In this document: positions 1 through 8,614 of the stretch, one piece after another
Position numbering within the stretch: the stretch's first letter is position 1
Layout: each line of letters opens with the position of its first letter
Source: Rhodococcus opacus
Lineage (GTDB): Bacteria > Actinomycetota > Actinomycetes > Mycobacteriales > Mycobacteriaceae
Direction of reading: 5' to 3'
Assembly (NCBI RefSeq): GCF_012396235.1
Contig: NZ_JAAXPA010000038.1
Coordinates: 1-64,000, forward strand
DNA: 64,000 bases
Notes under the pieces: model-generated
Told to the model about the DNA's origin: nothing
Seen by the model: the letters and a program-made list of their open reading frames with translations, nothing else
Database searches by the model: none
Position numbers and translations under genes: made by a program

Positions 1-2
1 CC

Positions 3-179
3 TGCCTGAACTCGCCCGACCTCGTCGAGGGCATCCGGGCGCAGGTCGTGGACAAGGACCGCAACCCGCAGTGGTCGCCCGCCACCATCGAGGAGGTCGA
101 CCCGGCGCAGGTCGACGCGTTCTTCGCCCCACTCGGCGACCTCGAACTCGGCCTGACGGCCCCGCAGCCGCAGCATTGA
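3..179 (+). CDS. 3-hydroxyisobutyryl-CoA hydrolase, C-terminal end only
   Basis: Only the last 58 codons are in the window; the gene begins before base 1. The tail contains DKDRNPQWSPATIEEV followed by a short acidic and hydrophobic end, which resembles the C-terminus of 3-hydroxyisobutyryl-CoA hydrolases of the crotonase superfamily. That enzyme releases 3-hydroxyisobutyrate from its CoA thioester in valine breakdown. The next gene, 32 bases downstream on the same strand, encodes the dehydrogenase that uses this product, so the context fits. The active-site part of the protein is outside the window, so the call rests on the tail plus the neighbour. Confidence 0.7.
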   Translation, partial: CLNSPDLVEGIRAQVVDKDRNPQWSPATIEEVDPAQVDAFFAPLGDLELGLTAPQPQH

Positions 180-211
180 CCACCAGCTACACGCGTCCAG
201 GAGGGACTGCT

Positions 212-1111
212 ATGAGCACTACCGTCGGATTTCTGGGACTCGGCCACATGGGTGGTCCCATGGCGGCCAACCTCGTCAAGGCGGGGCACACGGTGGTCGG
301 TTTCGACCTCGCGCCCGCCGCTCTCGAACAGGCAGTGAAAGACGGTGTCACCGTCGCCGATTCGGCCGTGGAGGCGGTGCGTGAGGTGGACGTCGTGATC
401 ACGATGCTGCCGAGCGGAAAGCACGTTCTCGGGCTCTACGCGGAGATCCTGCCCGCCGCGAAGCCGGGCACCTTGTTCATCGATTCGTCCACCATCGACG
501 TCGCGGACGCCCGGGCGGCGCATGACGAGGCCGTCGAGGCGGGCCACCGTTCGGTGGACGCACCCGTTTCCGGTGGCGTCGTCGGCGCCACCGCGGGAAC
601 GCTCGCGTTCATGGTCGGCGGCACGGCGGACGACTTCGAGTCTGCGAAGCCGCTGCTCGACGTGATGGGCAAGAAGGTCGTTCACTGCGGAGACCCGGGC
701 AACGGTCAGGCCGCGAAGATCTGCAACAACATGATTCTGGGCGTGTCGATGATCGCCATCAGCGAGGCGTTCGTCCTCGGCGAGAAGCTGGGTCTGAGCC
801 ACCAGGCCCTGTTCGACGTCGCGTCCAACGCGTCCGGCCAGTGCTGGGCGCTCACCACCAACTGTCCTGTGCCCGGACCGGTTCCGACGAGCCCGGCCAA
901 CAACGACTACCAGCCGGGCTTCGCGGCCGCGCTGATGGACAAGGATCTCGGTCTCGCCGCGAACGCGCTGAAGACCAACGGCGTCGAGGCCGACCTCGGG
1001 CTGCGTGCCGCCGAGCTGTACAGCCGGTTCCACGCCGCCGGTGGTGGTGGTCAGGACTTCTCGGCCATCATCAACGACATCCGCGACCGTTCTACCAAGG
1101 GAGACCAGTGA
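212..1111 (+). CDS. mmsB: 3-hydroxyisobutyrate dehydrogenase
   Basis: Oxidises 3-hydroxyisobutyrate to methylmalonate semialdehyde with NAD+ in valine catabolism. The 299-residue product has the N-terminal dinucleotide motif [13 protein letters not shown] (about residues 9-21), the substrate loop [15 protein letters not shown] (117-130) and the catalytic lysine in GQAAKICNN (K169), all typical of beta-hydroxyacid dehydrogenases; length is normal. The ATG at 212 is chosen because CAGGAGGG lies just upstream and the protein then starts directly with the Rossmann strand; an open frame extends further upstream but over the previous gene. Its stop overlaps the GTG of the next gene by four bases (GTGA), so translation is probably coupled. 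Confidence 0.93.
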   Translation: MSTTVGFLGLGHMGGPMAANLVKAGHTVVGFDLAPAALEQAVKDGVTVADSAVEAVREVDVVITMLPSGKHVLGLYAEILPAAKPGTLFIDSSTIDVADARAAHDEAVEAGHRSVDAPVSGGVVGATAGTLAFMVGGTADDFESAKPLLDVMGKKVVHCGDPGNGQAAKICNNMILGVSMIAISEAFVLGEKLGLSHQALFDVASNASGQCWALTTNCPVPGPVPTSPANNDYQPGFAAALMDKDLGLAANALKTNGVEADLGLRAAELYSRFHAAGGGGQDFSAIINDIRDRSTKGDQ

Positions 1112-1884
1112 CCGACTTCGAGACCATCCTGCTCGACCGCAAGGGCCGGGTGGGGATCATCACCCTCAACCGTCCGAAGGCGCTCAACGCACTGAACTCC
1201 GAGCTGATGCGCGAGGTCGTGTCGGCGGTGGAGGAGTTGGAGAAGGATCCGGAGATCGGTGCCATTCTGATCACCGGTTCCGATCGGGCGTTCGCGGCGG
1301 GTGCCGACATCAAGGAGATGCAGCCCAAGTCGTACATGGACGTCTACCTGGACGACTTCTTCGCCGCATGGGACCGTCTCGCCGCGGCCCGCAAGCCGAC
1401 GATCGCTGCCGTCGCCGGGTACGCACTCGGCGGCGGATGCGAACTGGCGATGCTCTGCGACATCCTGATCGCCGCCGACACCGCGAAGTTCGGTCAGCCG
1501 GAAATCAAGCTCGGTGTCATCCCCGGCATCGGCGGTTCGCAGCGGCTGACCCGCGCGGTGGGTAAGGCCAAGGCCATGGAACTGTGCCTGACCGGCCGGA
1601 ACATGGACGCCGAGGAGGCCGAACGCGCCGGGCTGGTGTCGCGGATCGTGCCCGCCGCGGATCTGCTCGACGAGGCGCTGCAGACGGCGACCACCATCGC
1701 CGAGATGTCGCTTCCGGTCGCGATGATGGCGAAGGAAGCCGTCAACCGCTCGTTCGAGACCACCCTCACCGAGGGCGTCCGATTCGAGCGTCGGGTGTTC
1801 CATTCGACGTTCGCCACCGAGGATCAGAAGGAAGGCATGGCAGCGTTCGTCGAGAAGCGTTCGCCCGTGTTCAAACACCGCTAG
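1108..1884 (+). CDS. echA: Enoyl-CoA hydratase (crotonase)
   Basis: Hydrates 2-enoyl-CoA, here probably methacrylyl-CoA or short-chain enoyl-CoA, given the valine-pathway neighbours. The product is 258 residues, the usual crotonase size. The oxyanion-hole segments AAGADIKEM (63-71) and [10 protein letters not shown] (106-115) are intact, and both catalytic glutamates are present: E112 in GGGCEL and E132 in [11 protein letters not shown]. That makes it a true hydratase rather than an isomerase-type relative. The GTG start overlaps the mmsB stop. A strong hairpin follows the stop, ending the operon. Substrate assignment is inference. Confidence 0.92.
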   Translation: MTDFETILLDRKGRVGIITLNRPKALNALNSELMREVVSAVEELEKDPEIGAILITGSDRAFAAGADIKEMQPKSYMDVYLDDFFAAWDRLAAARKPTIAAVAGYALGGGCELAMLCDILIAADTAKFGQPEIKLGVIPGIGGSQRLTRAVGKAKAMELCLTGRNMDAEEAERAGLVSRIVPAADLLDEALQTATTIAEMSLPVAMMAKEAVNRSFETTLTEGVRFERRVFHSTFATEDQKEGMAAFVEKRSPVFKHR

Positions 1885-1895
1885 AAACCCTGAAA

Positions 1896-1940
1896 ACGAC
1901 TGTCGCCCCGCACCGGGATCCGGTGCGGGGCGACAGTCGT
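1896..1940. terminator. Bidirectional hairpin terminator
   Basis: A perfect inverted repeat with 21-bp arms (ACGACTGTCGCCCC at the outer end) and a 3-base loop fills the gap between two convergent genes. The flank is AAAA on the left, which becomes TTTT for the leftward transcript. It probably stops transcription from both the mmsB-echA operon and the MarR gene. Confidence 0.85.
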
Positions 1941-1941
1941 C

Positions 1942-2475
1942 TCACCACTTGGTGGGGGCGTCTCCGGTGTCGAAATCGCCTGCCTCGCGGCGCAGTTCGG
2001 CGAGGATCGTGACCAGTTGTTCCAGCTTGTCGCCGGACACCCCGGGACTCGAGAACACCTGGGCGTTGAGTCGCTCGGTGGACTCGACGGCCAGTTTCCT
2101 TCCCGCGTCGGTGATTTCGATCAGGGTCGCGCGGCGATCGCTCGGATGCGGGACACGTCGCACAAGATTCGCCGTCTCGAGCCGGTCGACGGCGTTCGTC
2201 ACGCTGGTCGGGTGAACCTGAAGGCGCGCGCTGGCCTTCGCCATCGGGAGCGCGCCGGTGCGCGTGAACGTCAGCAGTGTCAGCAATTCGTACCGGGCGA
2301 ACGTGAGCCCCGACGGCTTGAGCACCTCTTCCACCCGGGCCATCATGATCTGCTGTGCCCGCATCACCGAGGTCACCGCGGCCATGCCGTCGGCGACATC
2401 ACCCCAGCCGTGCTTCGTCCACTGCCGGTGGGCCTCTTCGATGGGGTCGAGATGAAGTGGTGACGGTGGTGGCAT
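1942..2475 (-). CDS. MarR family transcriptional regulator
   Basis: A 177-residue winged-helix regulator. The core MPLAxASARLQVHPTSV-type helix-turn-helix (near residues 82-98) is followed by the wing VPHPSDRRATLIEITDAGR, the standard MarR signature. The N-terminal part (WGDVADGMAAVTSVMRAQQIMMARV) is the dimerisation helix of this subfamily. It is transcribed away from and convergent with the valine operon. The next gene upstream on the same strand is a drug-efflux-type transporter starting 1.3 kb away with only a 54-base gap between them, so MarR may be co-transcribed with it and control it. The ligand is unknown. Confidence 0.88.
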   Translation of the reverse strand: MPPPSPLHLDPIEEAHRQWTKHGWGDVADGMAAVTSVMRAQQIMMARVEEVLKPSGLTFARYELLTLLTFTRTGALPMAKASARLQVHPTSVTNAVDRLETANLVRRVPHPSDRRATLIEITDAGRKLAVESTERLNAQVFSSPGVSGDKLEQLVTILAELRREAGDFDTGDAPTKW

Positions 2476-2529
2476 GCGTCGATCATCCCATGGCGGGTGA
2501 TGGGCCGCGAAAGTCTGCCGAACGTGTCG

Positions 2530-3780
2530 TCAGTGCGCTTCCGCCTTCGCGGCAGCCGCCAATGCCACCAACCCGAGTCCCGCGCACGCCGTCATCGTGA
2601 CCGCGAGAGCGACGCCGGTGTTGCCGAGCACGCCGACCAGGGGAGCGATCAGCGCGCCGACACCGAACTGCAGGGCGCCGAGCAGCGCGGCAGCGGTACC
2701 GGCCGCCTCGCCGTGGCGGCCGAGAGCCAGCGCGGGGGCGTTGGGCAGGACGAAGCCGACGCCGGCGAGGAGGAACCACAGTGGAACGACGAACCCGACG
2801 AGCCCGCCGAACTCGAAGTGGGCGGTGGTGACCAGCGCCAGCCCGGCCACCGTCGCGAAGGCGAGGGCCGACACCGTGATCTGCAGCGGTGACCACCGTG
2901 CGAGGGCGCGGACGTTGAGTTGCGAGGCGCCGATCAGAGCGATCGCGCCGGAGCTGAACAGCAGCGCGAACTGCTGCTCGTCCAGGCCGTACTGGTCCTG
3001 GAACACGAACGACGCACCGGAGACGTACGAGAACAACGATCCCATCGCCACACTCGACACGAGTGCGAGCACCATGAACGCGCGGTCGCCCAGCAGGCTC
3101 TTGTAGGTGCCCAGCACGGCGCGCAGACTGCTCTTGCGCCGCCGCTCCGGCGGCAGCGTCTCCGTCAGACCCCACACCCCGATCAACGCCGTCAGGGTGC
3201 CGATCACGGCGAGGACGACGAAGATCCCGCGCCAGTCGACGGCGATGAGGAGCGCCCCGCCGATACTCGGGGCGAGAACGGGTGCGACGCCGAGCACGAG
3301 CATCAGCCGCGACATCACGACGGCCACGGTGTTCCCCGAGAACAGGTCGCGGACGACGGCGAGCGCGACCACCGCTGCGGCGGCGGCCCCGATGCCCTGG
3401 AAGACGCGGAGCACACCCAGCACGGCGACGGTCGGCGCGAAGACAGCGAGGACGGACGCGACCACGTGGACACCGATACCGGCGATGAGGGGACGCCTGC
3501 GCCCGAGGCTGTCCGCGAGCGGTCCGACGATCAACTGCCCCAGCGCGAGGCCGAGCAGAGTGCCGGTGATGGTCAGCTGGACCGCGGACGACGATGCGCC
3601 GAGGTCGGTTCCGATGTCCGGAAGCGCAGGCAGGTACATGTCGATGGTGAAGGGGCCGAGGGCCACCATCGCGCCGAGTACCAGGATCACCCGAAGGCTG
3701 GGACGGGTGGTTGTCCGGTCGGCGGTCGGGGCGGCGCGTTCTTCGGTATCGGTCACGAAGCAACACAGCAACGAGGGCAC
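2530..3780 (-). CDS. Bcr/CflA-type multidrug efflux MFS transporter
   Basis: A 416-residue major facilitator protein with about 12 hydrophobic segments. The first half has FTIDMYLPALPDI, the hallmark of the Bcr/CflA branch of the DHA1 drug:H+ antiporters, and GQLIVGPLADSLGRRRPL, the loop 2-3 MFS motif with its aspartate and basic residues. It should pump small hydrophobic compounds out across the plasma membrane with proton uptake. Start chosen at the ATG at 3780, which leaves a hydrophilic N-terminus of about 25 residues before the first membrane segment. The MarR gene lies immediately downstream on the same strand. The substrate cannot be told from sequence. Confidence 0.9.
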   Translation of the reverse strand: MPSLLCCFVTDTEERAAPTADRTTTRPSLRVILVLGAMVALGPFTIDMYLPALPDIGTDLGASSSAVQLTITGTLLGLALGQLIVGPLADSLGRRRPLIAGIGVHVVASVLAVFAPTVAVLGVLRVFQGIGAAAAAVVALAVVRDLFSGNTVAVVMSRLMLVLGVAPVLAPSIGGALLIAVDWRGIFVVLAVIGTLTALIGVWGLTETLPPERRRKSSLRAVLGTYKSLLGDRAFMVLALVSSVAMGSLFSYVSGASFVFQDQYGLDEQQFALLFSSGAIALIGASQLNVRALARWSPLQITVSALAFATVAGLALVTTAHFEFGGLVGFVVPLWFLLAGVGFVLPNAPALALGRHGEAAGTAAALLGALQFGVGALIAPLVGVLGNTGVALAVTMTACAGLGLVALAAAAKAEAH

Positions 3781-3873
3781 GTGGTTTGTTCCCGCCCCGG
3801 CATGTCGGTTTCAGAATCACCGTGAGCGCAACCCTCGCGCCCGGGGCACCGGCCGGGCACAGTAATCATCGAT

Positions 3874-3945
3874 GCGGGTGTGACTGAGTGGTTGAGGTAC
3901 CGGCCTGCAAAGCCGTTCACACGGGTTCGAATCCCGTCACTCGCT
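3874..3945 (+). tRNA. tRNA-Cys (GCA)
   Basis: Folds into a cloverleaf: acceptor stem GCGGGTG pairs with CACTCGC (one G-U pair), anticodon loop CTGCAAA gives anticodon GCA for cysteine, and the T arm is the canonical GGGTTCGAATCCC. The top pair of the anticodon stem is a C/U mismatch. CCA is not encoded. A perfect 15-bp hairpin follows within six bases. Confidence 0.93.
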
Positions 3946-3950
3946 CGGGT

Positions 3951-3983
3951 GAGAACCGGCAGGTGATGCACCTGCCGGTTCTC
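3951..3983. terminator. Hairpin terminator shared by tRNA-Cys and the MHS transporter gene
   Basis: Perfect 15-bp arms GAGAACCGGCAGGTG and its complement around a 3-base loop, followed by TTT. It ends the tRNA-Cys transcript and sits ten bases past the stop of the convergent transporter gene, so it can serve both. Confidence 0.85.
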
Positions 3984-3993
3984 TTTCGCGTGG

Positions 3994-5298
3994 TCACACG
4001 TCTTCGAGGCGAATGCCCTTGGTCTCCTTCATGAACAGGCACGCGACGCCGGTGAGGACAGCCAGCACCATGATGTAGACGCCGAACACCCAGCCGAGGT
4101 CGAGTCCGAGGAGAAGCTGGTTCAGGTACGGGGCGGTGCCACCGAACACCGCGACGGAGAACGAGTACGCGAATCCGATCGCCTGGGTGCGTAGTCGCGT
4201 CGGGAAGCTCTCCGACAGCGTGGAGGACAGAATCGACGCGGGGACCGCGACGATCAGCAGGGCGGCGGTGGTGGCGACGAGCAGGGTCCACCCGTCGGAC
4301 GTGATCATCATCGTCAGCGGTAACTGCAGGGCGAACATCAGAACCGCGAAGGCGCCCAGCATGGGCCGCCGGCCGATCTTGTCGGAGAGCAACCCGAGGA
4401 ACGGCAGCGAGACCAGTGCGATCAGCTGAGCGATCACCAGCATCCAGTACGCGGTGTCGGGATTCATGCCCTGCTGCGTGATCGCGTACGTGGAGATGTA
4501 CGACGTCCAGGTGTAGTGCGCGGCCGTGATGCCCGAGGTCATCCCGATCATCAGGAGGATCGCCCGGACGACGGCGCGGCGGGGGATGCTCGGCAGATCG
4601 TCGTTGTTCTGCGCTGCGTCGAAGACGTCGCTCTCTTCCATGCTGCGGCGCAGATACAGGGCGAACAGTGCCAGAAGCGCGCCGATGAGGAACGGGATAC
4701 GCCAACCCCATTGACCGACCGCGGTGTCGGACAGGGAGGAGGTGACGACGCCGCCGACCGTGTAGGCCAGCACCGAACCGCCGAAGATCGCGATGAACGC
4801 GACGCTGCCCCACATGCCGCGCCGGTGCGGAGGCGCGATCTCGCCGACGTAGGAGTACGCGGTCGCGGACTCGCCGCCGTGCGCGAAGCCCTGCATGACG
4901 CGCGCCGCGAGCAGGATCAGGGAGGCCCACGCGCCGATGGTCGAGTAGGTGGGCATCACTCCGATGATCAGGCTGCCCGTGGCCATCATCAGCATGGTCG
5001 TGACGAGGACGAATTTGCGTCCGCGTTTGTCGGCGATCCGGCCGAAGATGATCCCGCCGAGCGGGCGCATCAGGAAGCCGACCGCGAAGACGGCGAGCGT
5101 GGACAGCAGGGCGGAGACCGGGTCCGAGTTGCTGAACATCGCCGCCGCGATGAACGGGGCGAACACCGCGTAGGCGCTCCACTCGTACCACTCGAGGACG
5201 TTGCCGACGGAGCTGGCGAGGAGCGATTTCTTGCGGGAGGCGAGGGTGGGGCCGGAATGGGTGTCAGGCTGCGCCTGGCGAGTGAGGTCGACGTTCAC
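3994..5298 (-). CDS. MHS-family metabolite:H+ symporter (MFS)
   Basis: A 434-residue, 12-segment transporter of the metabolite:proton symporter family (relatives KgtP, ProP, ShiA). The N-terminus has SSVGNVLEWYEW and the family loop RPLGGIIFGRIADKRGRK, and the segment QGFAHGGESATAYSYVGE matches the MHS consensus. Members import organic acids, betaines or aromatic acids with protons. It lies 54 bases downstream of an acyl-CoA synthetase gene on the same strand, so the pair probably imports a carboxylic acid and then activates it to a CoA thioester. A shared terminator follows the stop. The transported acid is unknown. Confidence 0.9.
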   Translation of the reverse strand: MNVDLTRQAQPDTHSGPTLASRKKSLLASSVGNVLEWYEWSAYAVFAPFIAAAMFSNSDPVSALLSTLAVFAVGFLMRPLGGIIFGRIADKRGRKFVLVTTMLMMATGSLIIGVMPTYSTIGAWASLILLAARVMQGFAHGGESATAYSYVGEIAPPHRRGMWGSVAFIAIFGGSVLAYTVGGVVTSSLSDTAVGQWGWRIPFLIGALLALFALYLRRSMEESDVFDAAQNNDDLPSIPRRAVVRAILLMIGMTSGITAAHYTWTSYISTYAITQQGMNPDTAYWMLVIAQLIALVSLPFLGLLSDKIGRRPMLGAFAVLMFALQLPLTMMITSDGWTLLVATTAALLIVAVPASILSSTLSESFPTRLRTQAIGFAYSFSVAVFGGTAPYLNQLLLGLDLGWVFGVYIMVLAVLTGVACLFMKETKGIRLEDV

Positions 5299-5352
5299 GT
5301 GCAGTCACTTTCGTCGGGGTCGCGGAGTCGAAAGGTCGGAGAGGTCGGGTCG

Positions 5353-6966
5353 TCAGCGCAGGTCGCTGCGACGGATCTTGCCCGTCTGGGTCTTCGGGAG
5401 GTCGGTGATGATGTGCACCAGCCGGGGCCGCTTGTACGCGGCGAGACGGTCGCGGGCGAACGCGACGAGTTCGTCCTCGGTGGCGGTCGCGCCCGTGCGG
5501 AGCGAGACGTAGGCCACCACCGATTCGCCCTGGTAGTCGTCGGGCTGACCGACGACGGCGGCCTCGTGCACGGCCGGGTGTTCGTAGAGGGTGTCCTCGA
5601 CCTCACGGGGCCACACCTTGTAGCCGGAGACGTTGATCTGATCTTTGAGCCGGTCGACGAGGTACACCCACCCCGCGTCGTCGATGATCGCGACGTCCCC
5701 GGTGCGCAGCCGTCCGCCGGGCAGTGTGTCGCGGGAGGCGTCCGGGTTGCGCCAGTAGCCCGAAACAACCTGCGGTCCCGCGATTTCCAGCTCGCCCGCG
5801 GTGTGGGGCGGAACGGGGTCGCCATTCGGGTCGACGGCCCGGATGTCCACCCGGGGCAGCGGGAGACCGATGGACAGTGAGCCACTCGACGGGTCGACCG
5901 GCGCCCGCAGGCCGGGCGGCACCGCGATCACTCCGGCCGTGGTCTCGGTCATCCCGTACGCGTTGTGGATGTACTTGCCGAATCCGGCTTCGAACTTCTC
6001 CACTGTCGCTGGCGGGATGGGCGCGCCGCCCGAGTAGAGGGTCTTGACCGAGGCGAAGTGGTCCGCGCTCACACCCGGCACCTCGGAGAGTGCGTTGAAC
6101 ACGGTGATCGAGCCGATCGTGTAGGTCACCCGGTGTTCCACGAACGTCTCCAGTGCGACGGCCGCGTTGAACCTGTTCGCGAAGACGAGCACACAGTCCC
6201 GGACGAGGGCCACGCCGGCATTGAGCACGGCACCGGTGATGTGGAACAGGGGCGCGACAGCGAACACGACGTCCCCGTCGACGACGCCGGCGCAGTCACC
6301 GAAGTCGAGTGCGGTGGCCAGCACGTTCGCGTGGGAGTTGAGCGCGCCCTTCGGCGGGCCGGTGGTCCCGGAGGTGTAGGTGAGCAGCGCAAGATCGTCG
6401 CCGTCGAGTTCGATCAGGGGAGGCCGCCTGCCGCGAAAGCGTGCGAGGAGTGCGACGAGGTCGCCGTCGGCTGCCGGCGTGGCGCGCGTGGTGGACTCGA
6501 ACACCCGCGGATCGTTGCGGGTCTGGAAATCGAGGGCACTGGTGCTGATCGAGAATCGCACGCTGCTGCCGCGCAGGGTCTCGGCCGTGGCCGCGGCGCT
6601 CACGTCTTCGCAGATGATGCCGATCGGTTCGGCATCGTCGACGAGGCGGCGGAGTTCGTTTCCGCGGTACATCGGATTGAGCACCAGCGCCGCTGCGCCG
6701 ACCTTCCACAGTGCCAGCAGGGCGAGGGCGTACTGCGGCACATTCTGCAGGTAGATGCCCACCCGGTCGCCGCGCCCCACACCCCACTCGTCCAGCGCGA
6801 CGGCGAGGGCATCCGACAGGTCGTCGACCTCGCGCGCGGTGAGGGTGCCATCGAAATAGGCCACGGCGGGGTGATCGGGATGGGCCTTCACGCGCGACCG
6901 CCACGCGTCGAGAGTGGTCGCCACGGGTGGCTCCTGGATTCCGTCGTTGGTGAACGTCGACGACAC
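5353..6966 (-). CDS. Acyl-CoA synthetase (AMP-forming)
   Basis: A 537-residue class I adenylate-forming enzyme that would join a carboxylic acid to CoA through an acyl-AMP. Motifs in order: P-loop-like LLTYTSGTTGPPKGALNS, the HITGAVLN region, AYGMTETTAG (A5), GELEIAGPQVVSGYWRNP, TGDVAIIDDAGW (A7), KDQINVSGYKVWPREVE (A8) and the catalytic lysine in PKTQTGKIRRSDL (A10) at the extreme end. Length is normal. It leads a two-gene operon with an MHS transporter. Close in layout to the synthetase at 41929, including the WPREVE variant of A8. Several start codons are possible; the ATG at 6966 is the first. The acid is not identifiable. Confidence 0.9.
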   Translation of the reverse strand: MSSTFTNDGIQEPPVATTLDAWRSRVKAHPDHPAVAYFDGTLTAREVDDLSDALAVALDEWGVGRGDRVGIYLQNVPQYALALLALWKVGAAALVLNPMYRGNELRRLVDDAEPIGIICEDVSAAATAETLRGSSVRFSISTSALDFQTRNDPRVFESTTRATPAADGDLVALLARFRGRRPPLIELDGDDLALLTYTSGTTGPPKGALNSHANVLATALDFGDCAGVVDGDVVFAVAPLFHITGAVLNAGVALVRDCVLVFANRFNAAVALETFVEHRVTYTIGSITVFNALSEVPGVSADHFASVKTLYSGGAPIPPATVEKFEAGFGKYIHNAYGMTETTAGVIAVPPGLRAPVDPSSGSLSIGLPLPRVDIRAVDPNGDPVPPHTAGELEIAGPQVVSGYWRNPDASRDTLPGGRLRTGDVAIIDDAGWVYLVDRLKDQINVSGYKVWPREVEDTLYEHPAVHEAAVVGQPDDYQGESVVAYVSLRTGATATEDELVAFARDRLAAYKRPRLVHIITDLPKTQTGKIRRSDLR

Positions 6967-7019
6967 CGCTGTCCCCTTTCTCCGGCTCCGGTCCGAACGG
7001 GATGTCCGAATTCGAGCGG

Positions 7020-7043
7020 CCGACCGATCACTCGCTCGGTCGG
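7020..7043. promoter_or_regulatory. Palindromic operator candidate upstream of the synthetase/transporter operon
   Basis: Perfect 8-bp arms CCGACCGA and TCGGTCGG separated by 8 bases, about 55 bases upstream of the 6966 start. The CCGA...TCGG arms are of the sort bound by TetR-type regulators. Just to the right, 7064-7077 is another perfect palindrome, CACACCCGGGTGTG. Which protein binds is unknown. Confidence 0.5.
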
Positions 7044-7133
7044 TGTGGGCAAGTGTTGTGTGTCACACCCGGGTGTGTCAAGTCGGTGCCCGTGGGACTG
7101 CTGATTCCGTCACGGCTGCAGCGACGGTTGCGG

Positions 7134-7159
7134 CTCATATTTCCGTCTGGCAATATGAG
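7134..7159. promoter_or_regulatory. Operator for the ArsR-type regulator
   Basis: Perfect 8-bp inverted repeat CTCATATT-N10-AATATGAG whose right arm ends three bases before the ATG at 7163 and covers its ribosome-binding area. AT-rich inverted repeats of this spacing are typical ArsR/SmtB sites, and the position suggests autoregulation of the ArsR-SRPBCC operon. Confidence 0.65.
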
Positions 7160-7162
7160 GGC

Positions 7163-7465
7163 ATGAGCGCCTACGCCGCCCTGGCCGAGCCGCACCGCAG
7201 ACAGATCCTCGACTTGCTGCGTGATGGTGAGCGGCCCGCCGGAGAGCTGGTGGAGCACATCGCGCTCAGTCAGCCCGGCGTGTCCAAGCACCTCAAGGTG
7301 CTGCGCGAGGCCGGGCTCGTCGTGGTGCGCGTGGACGGCAAGCAGCGTCTGTACGCGCTGCGGCCAGAACCCCTCGCCGAGGTCGACCAGTGGCTGGAGC
7401 CGTACCGCGCGTTCTGGTCGAGGCGCCTCGACGCCCTCGAACTACACCTGGAGGAGAACCCATGA
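7163..7465 (+). CDS. ArsR family transcriptional regulator
   Basis: A 100-residue single-domain winged-helix repressor. It has LAEPHRRQILDLLRDGERPAGELVEHI, the recognition helix LSQPGVSKHLKVLREAGLV (about 35-53) and the wing VVRVDGKQRLYALR. There is no CVC metal site, so this is the non-metal branch that is usually paired with SRPBCC proteins. The ATG at 7163 is preferred over upstream in-frame starts because the protein then begins with the family's usual SAYAALAEPHRR and sits directly behind the inverted-repeat operator. Its stop overlaps the next start (ATGA). Confidence 0.9.
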   Translation: MSAYAALAEPHRRQILDLLRDGERPAGELVEHIALSQPGVSKHLKVLREAGLVVVRVDGKQRLYALRPEPLAEVDQWLEPYRAFWSRRLDALELHLEENP

Positions 7466-7980
7466 CCGACGGAACCCTGGAGACGATCGATGGTCGCCCG
7501 GCACTGCGCTTCGAGCGCACGCTCGCCCACTCGATCGAGCGCGTGTGGCGGGCGGTCAGCGTGCCGGCAGAACTCGAGCGCTGGTTTCCCGCAGCCGCCG
7601 AGTGGACACCGGCGACGGGGGAGACCTTCGAGGCCTACGGCGCGACCGGCGAGGTGACCGAGGTCGATGCACCCCATCGGCTGGCGTGGACCTTCGGCGG
7701 CGAGAAGTACAGCTTCGATCTGACCGCTGAGGGAGACGGCTGCCGGTTGATCTTCATCCATGTCTTCGGTGACCGAGCGATCGCAGCGCAGACTGCGGCC
7801 GGCTGGGAGACCTACCTGTCGCGGCTCGAGCCGCATCTCGCAGGCGGGTACCTCTCCGAGGCGGAGGCGCACGGCTCGTGGGATCAGTGGGAGGAAGTTC
7901 ACGAGCGCTACGCCGAGCGCTTCGGCGTCGACCCGACGCCGGGACGGCAATTCCTGGCGGCTCAGCGGGCCGGTCAATGA
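7462..7980 (+). CDS. SRPBCC (AHSA1-like) domain protein
   Basis: A 172-residue START/Bet v1-like protein of the activator-of-Hsp90 type (AHSA1 domain). Family marks are LRFERTLAHSIERVWRAVSVPAELERWFP near the N-terminus, GEVTEVDAPHRLAWTF in the middle and TAAGWETYLSRLEPHL near the end. Such proteins form a hydrophobic pocket and are nearly always encoded next to an ArsR regulator in actinobacteria, as here with a four-base overlap. The ligand and biochemical role are unknown; repression of the pair by the upstream regulator is likely. Confidence 0.88.
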   Translation: MTDGTLETIDGRPALRFERTLAHSIERVWRAVSVPAELERWFPAAAEWTPATGETFEAYGATGEVTEVDAPHRLAWTFGGEKYSFDLTAEGDGCRLIFIHVFGDRAIAAQTAAGWETYLSRLEPHLAGGYLSEAEAHGSWDQWEEVHERYAERFGVDPTPGRQFLAAQRAGQ

Positions 7981-8021
7981 CATCCGGTAGACCCTAGGGT
8001 CACCCGAAACATTCCGAATTC

Positions 8022-8584
8022 CTAGCTCGCGACGCGGTGGTGGAGGAAGGCGAAGCCGCTGCCGAAACGGCGCTCGTCCAGCAGTTCCAGCCTGCACCGG
8101 ACGCGCTCCGGGAGAGAGACCGGGTGCCGCCTCCCACGACGACGGGTGCGACGAACACCTGGCATGCGTCGACCAACCCGGCCGCGAAGGCGTGGGAGGC
8201 GAGTCCCGGGCCCCCGATGCGGATGTTCCGTGCCGCGCTCGCCTTCAGTTGCCGGACGGCGTCGGGGTCGAATTCCCGCTCGATGCGGGTCCTGGCGCTG
8301 GACGCCGCCTCCAGTGTCGTGGAGTAGACGACCTTGGTGGCTGCTCGCCAGATTTCCGCGAAGTCCTGCACACAGACAGGCTCTCTCGCGAGGTCGGGTA
8401 CGGATTCCCAATACGTCATCGTCTCGTACATCCGGCGCCCGTAGAGGTAGGTGCCGATCGGACGTTCGAGGTCGTTGACGAAGCTGTGGACCTCCTCGTC
8501 GGGTGCGGCCCAGTCGAAATTGCCGTCCTCGTCGGCGATGTAGCCGTCGAGCGACATGATCGTCGAGTAGATCAGCTCGCCCAC
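8022..8584 (-). pseudogene. RibD C-terminal/dihydrofolate-reductase-like protein, frameshifted
   Basis: The first part (MGELIYSTIMSLDGYIADEDGNFDW, then GTYLYGRRMYETMTYWE and IRIGGPGLASHAFAAGLVD) is a RibD C-terminal domain reductase of the small type. After VVGGGTRSL the frame runs into a non-family tail and stops at 8000. The expected ending, LPERVRCRLELLDERRFGSG followed by FAFLHHRVAS, is present in another frame and stops at 8022. The break is at a (GA)4 dinucleotide run at 8112-8119; removing one GA unit restores the family sequence. Either a real slippage mutation or a sequencing error. It starts with GTG and lies 30 bases downstream of the TetR gene, so it is probably in its operon. Confidence 0.8.
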
Positions 8585-8614
8585 CGCGAACCCCCTCGTG
8601 TCTGCTGGTCCGGA

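Noticed and set aside
6914-7465. A 183-residue version of the ArsR protein starting at 6914
   Set aside because: The extra N-terminus has no family likeness, crosses the synthetase gene start and the palindromes, and lies upstream of the operator. The ATG at 7163 fits the family.
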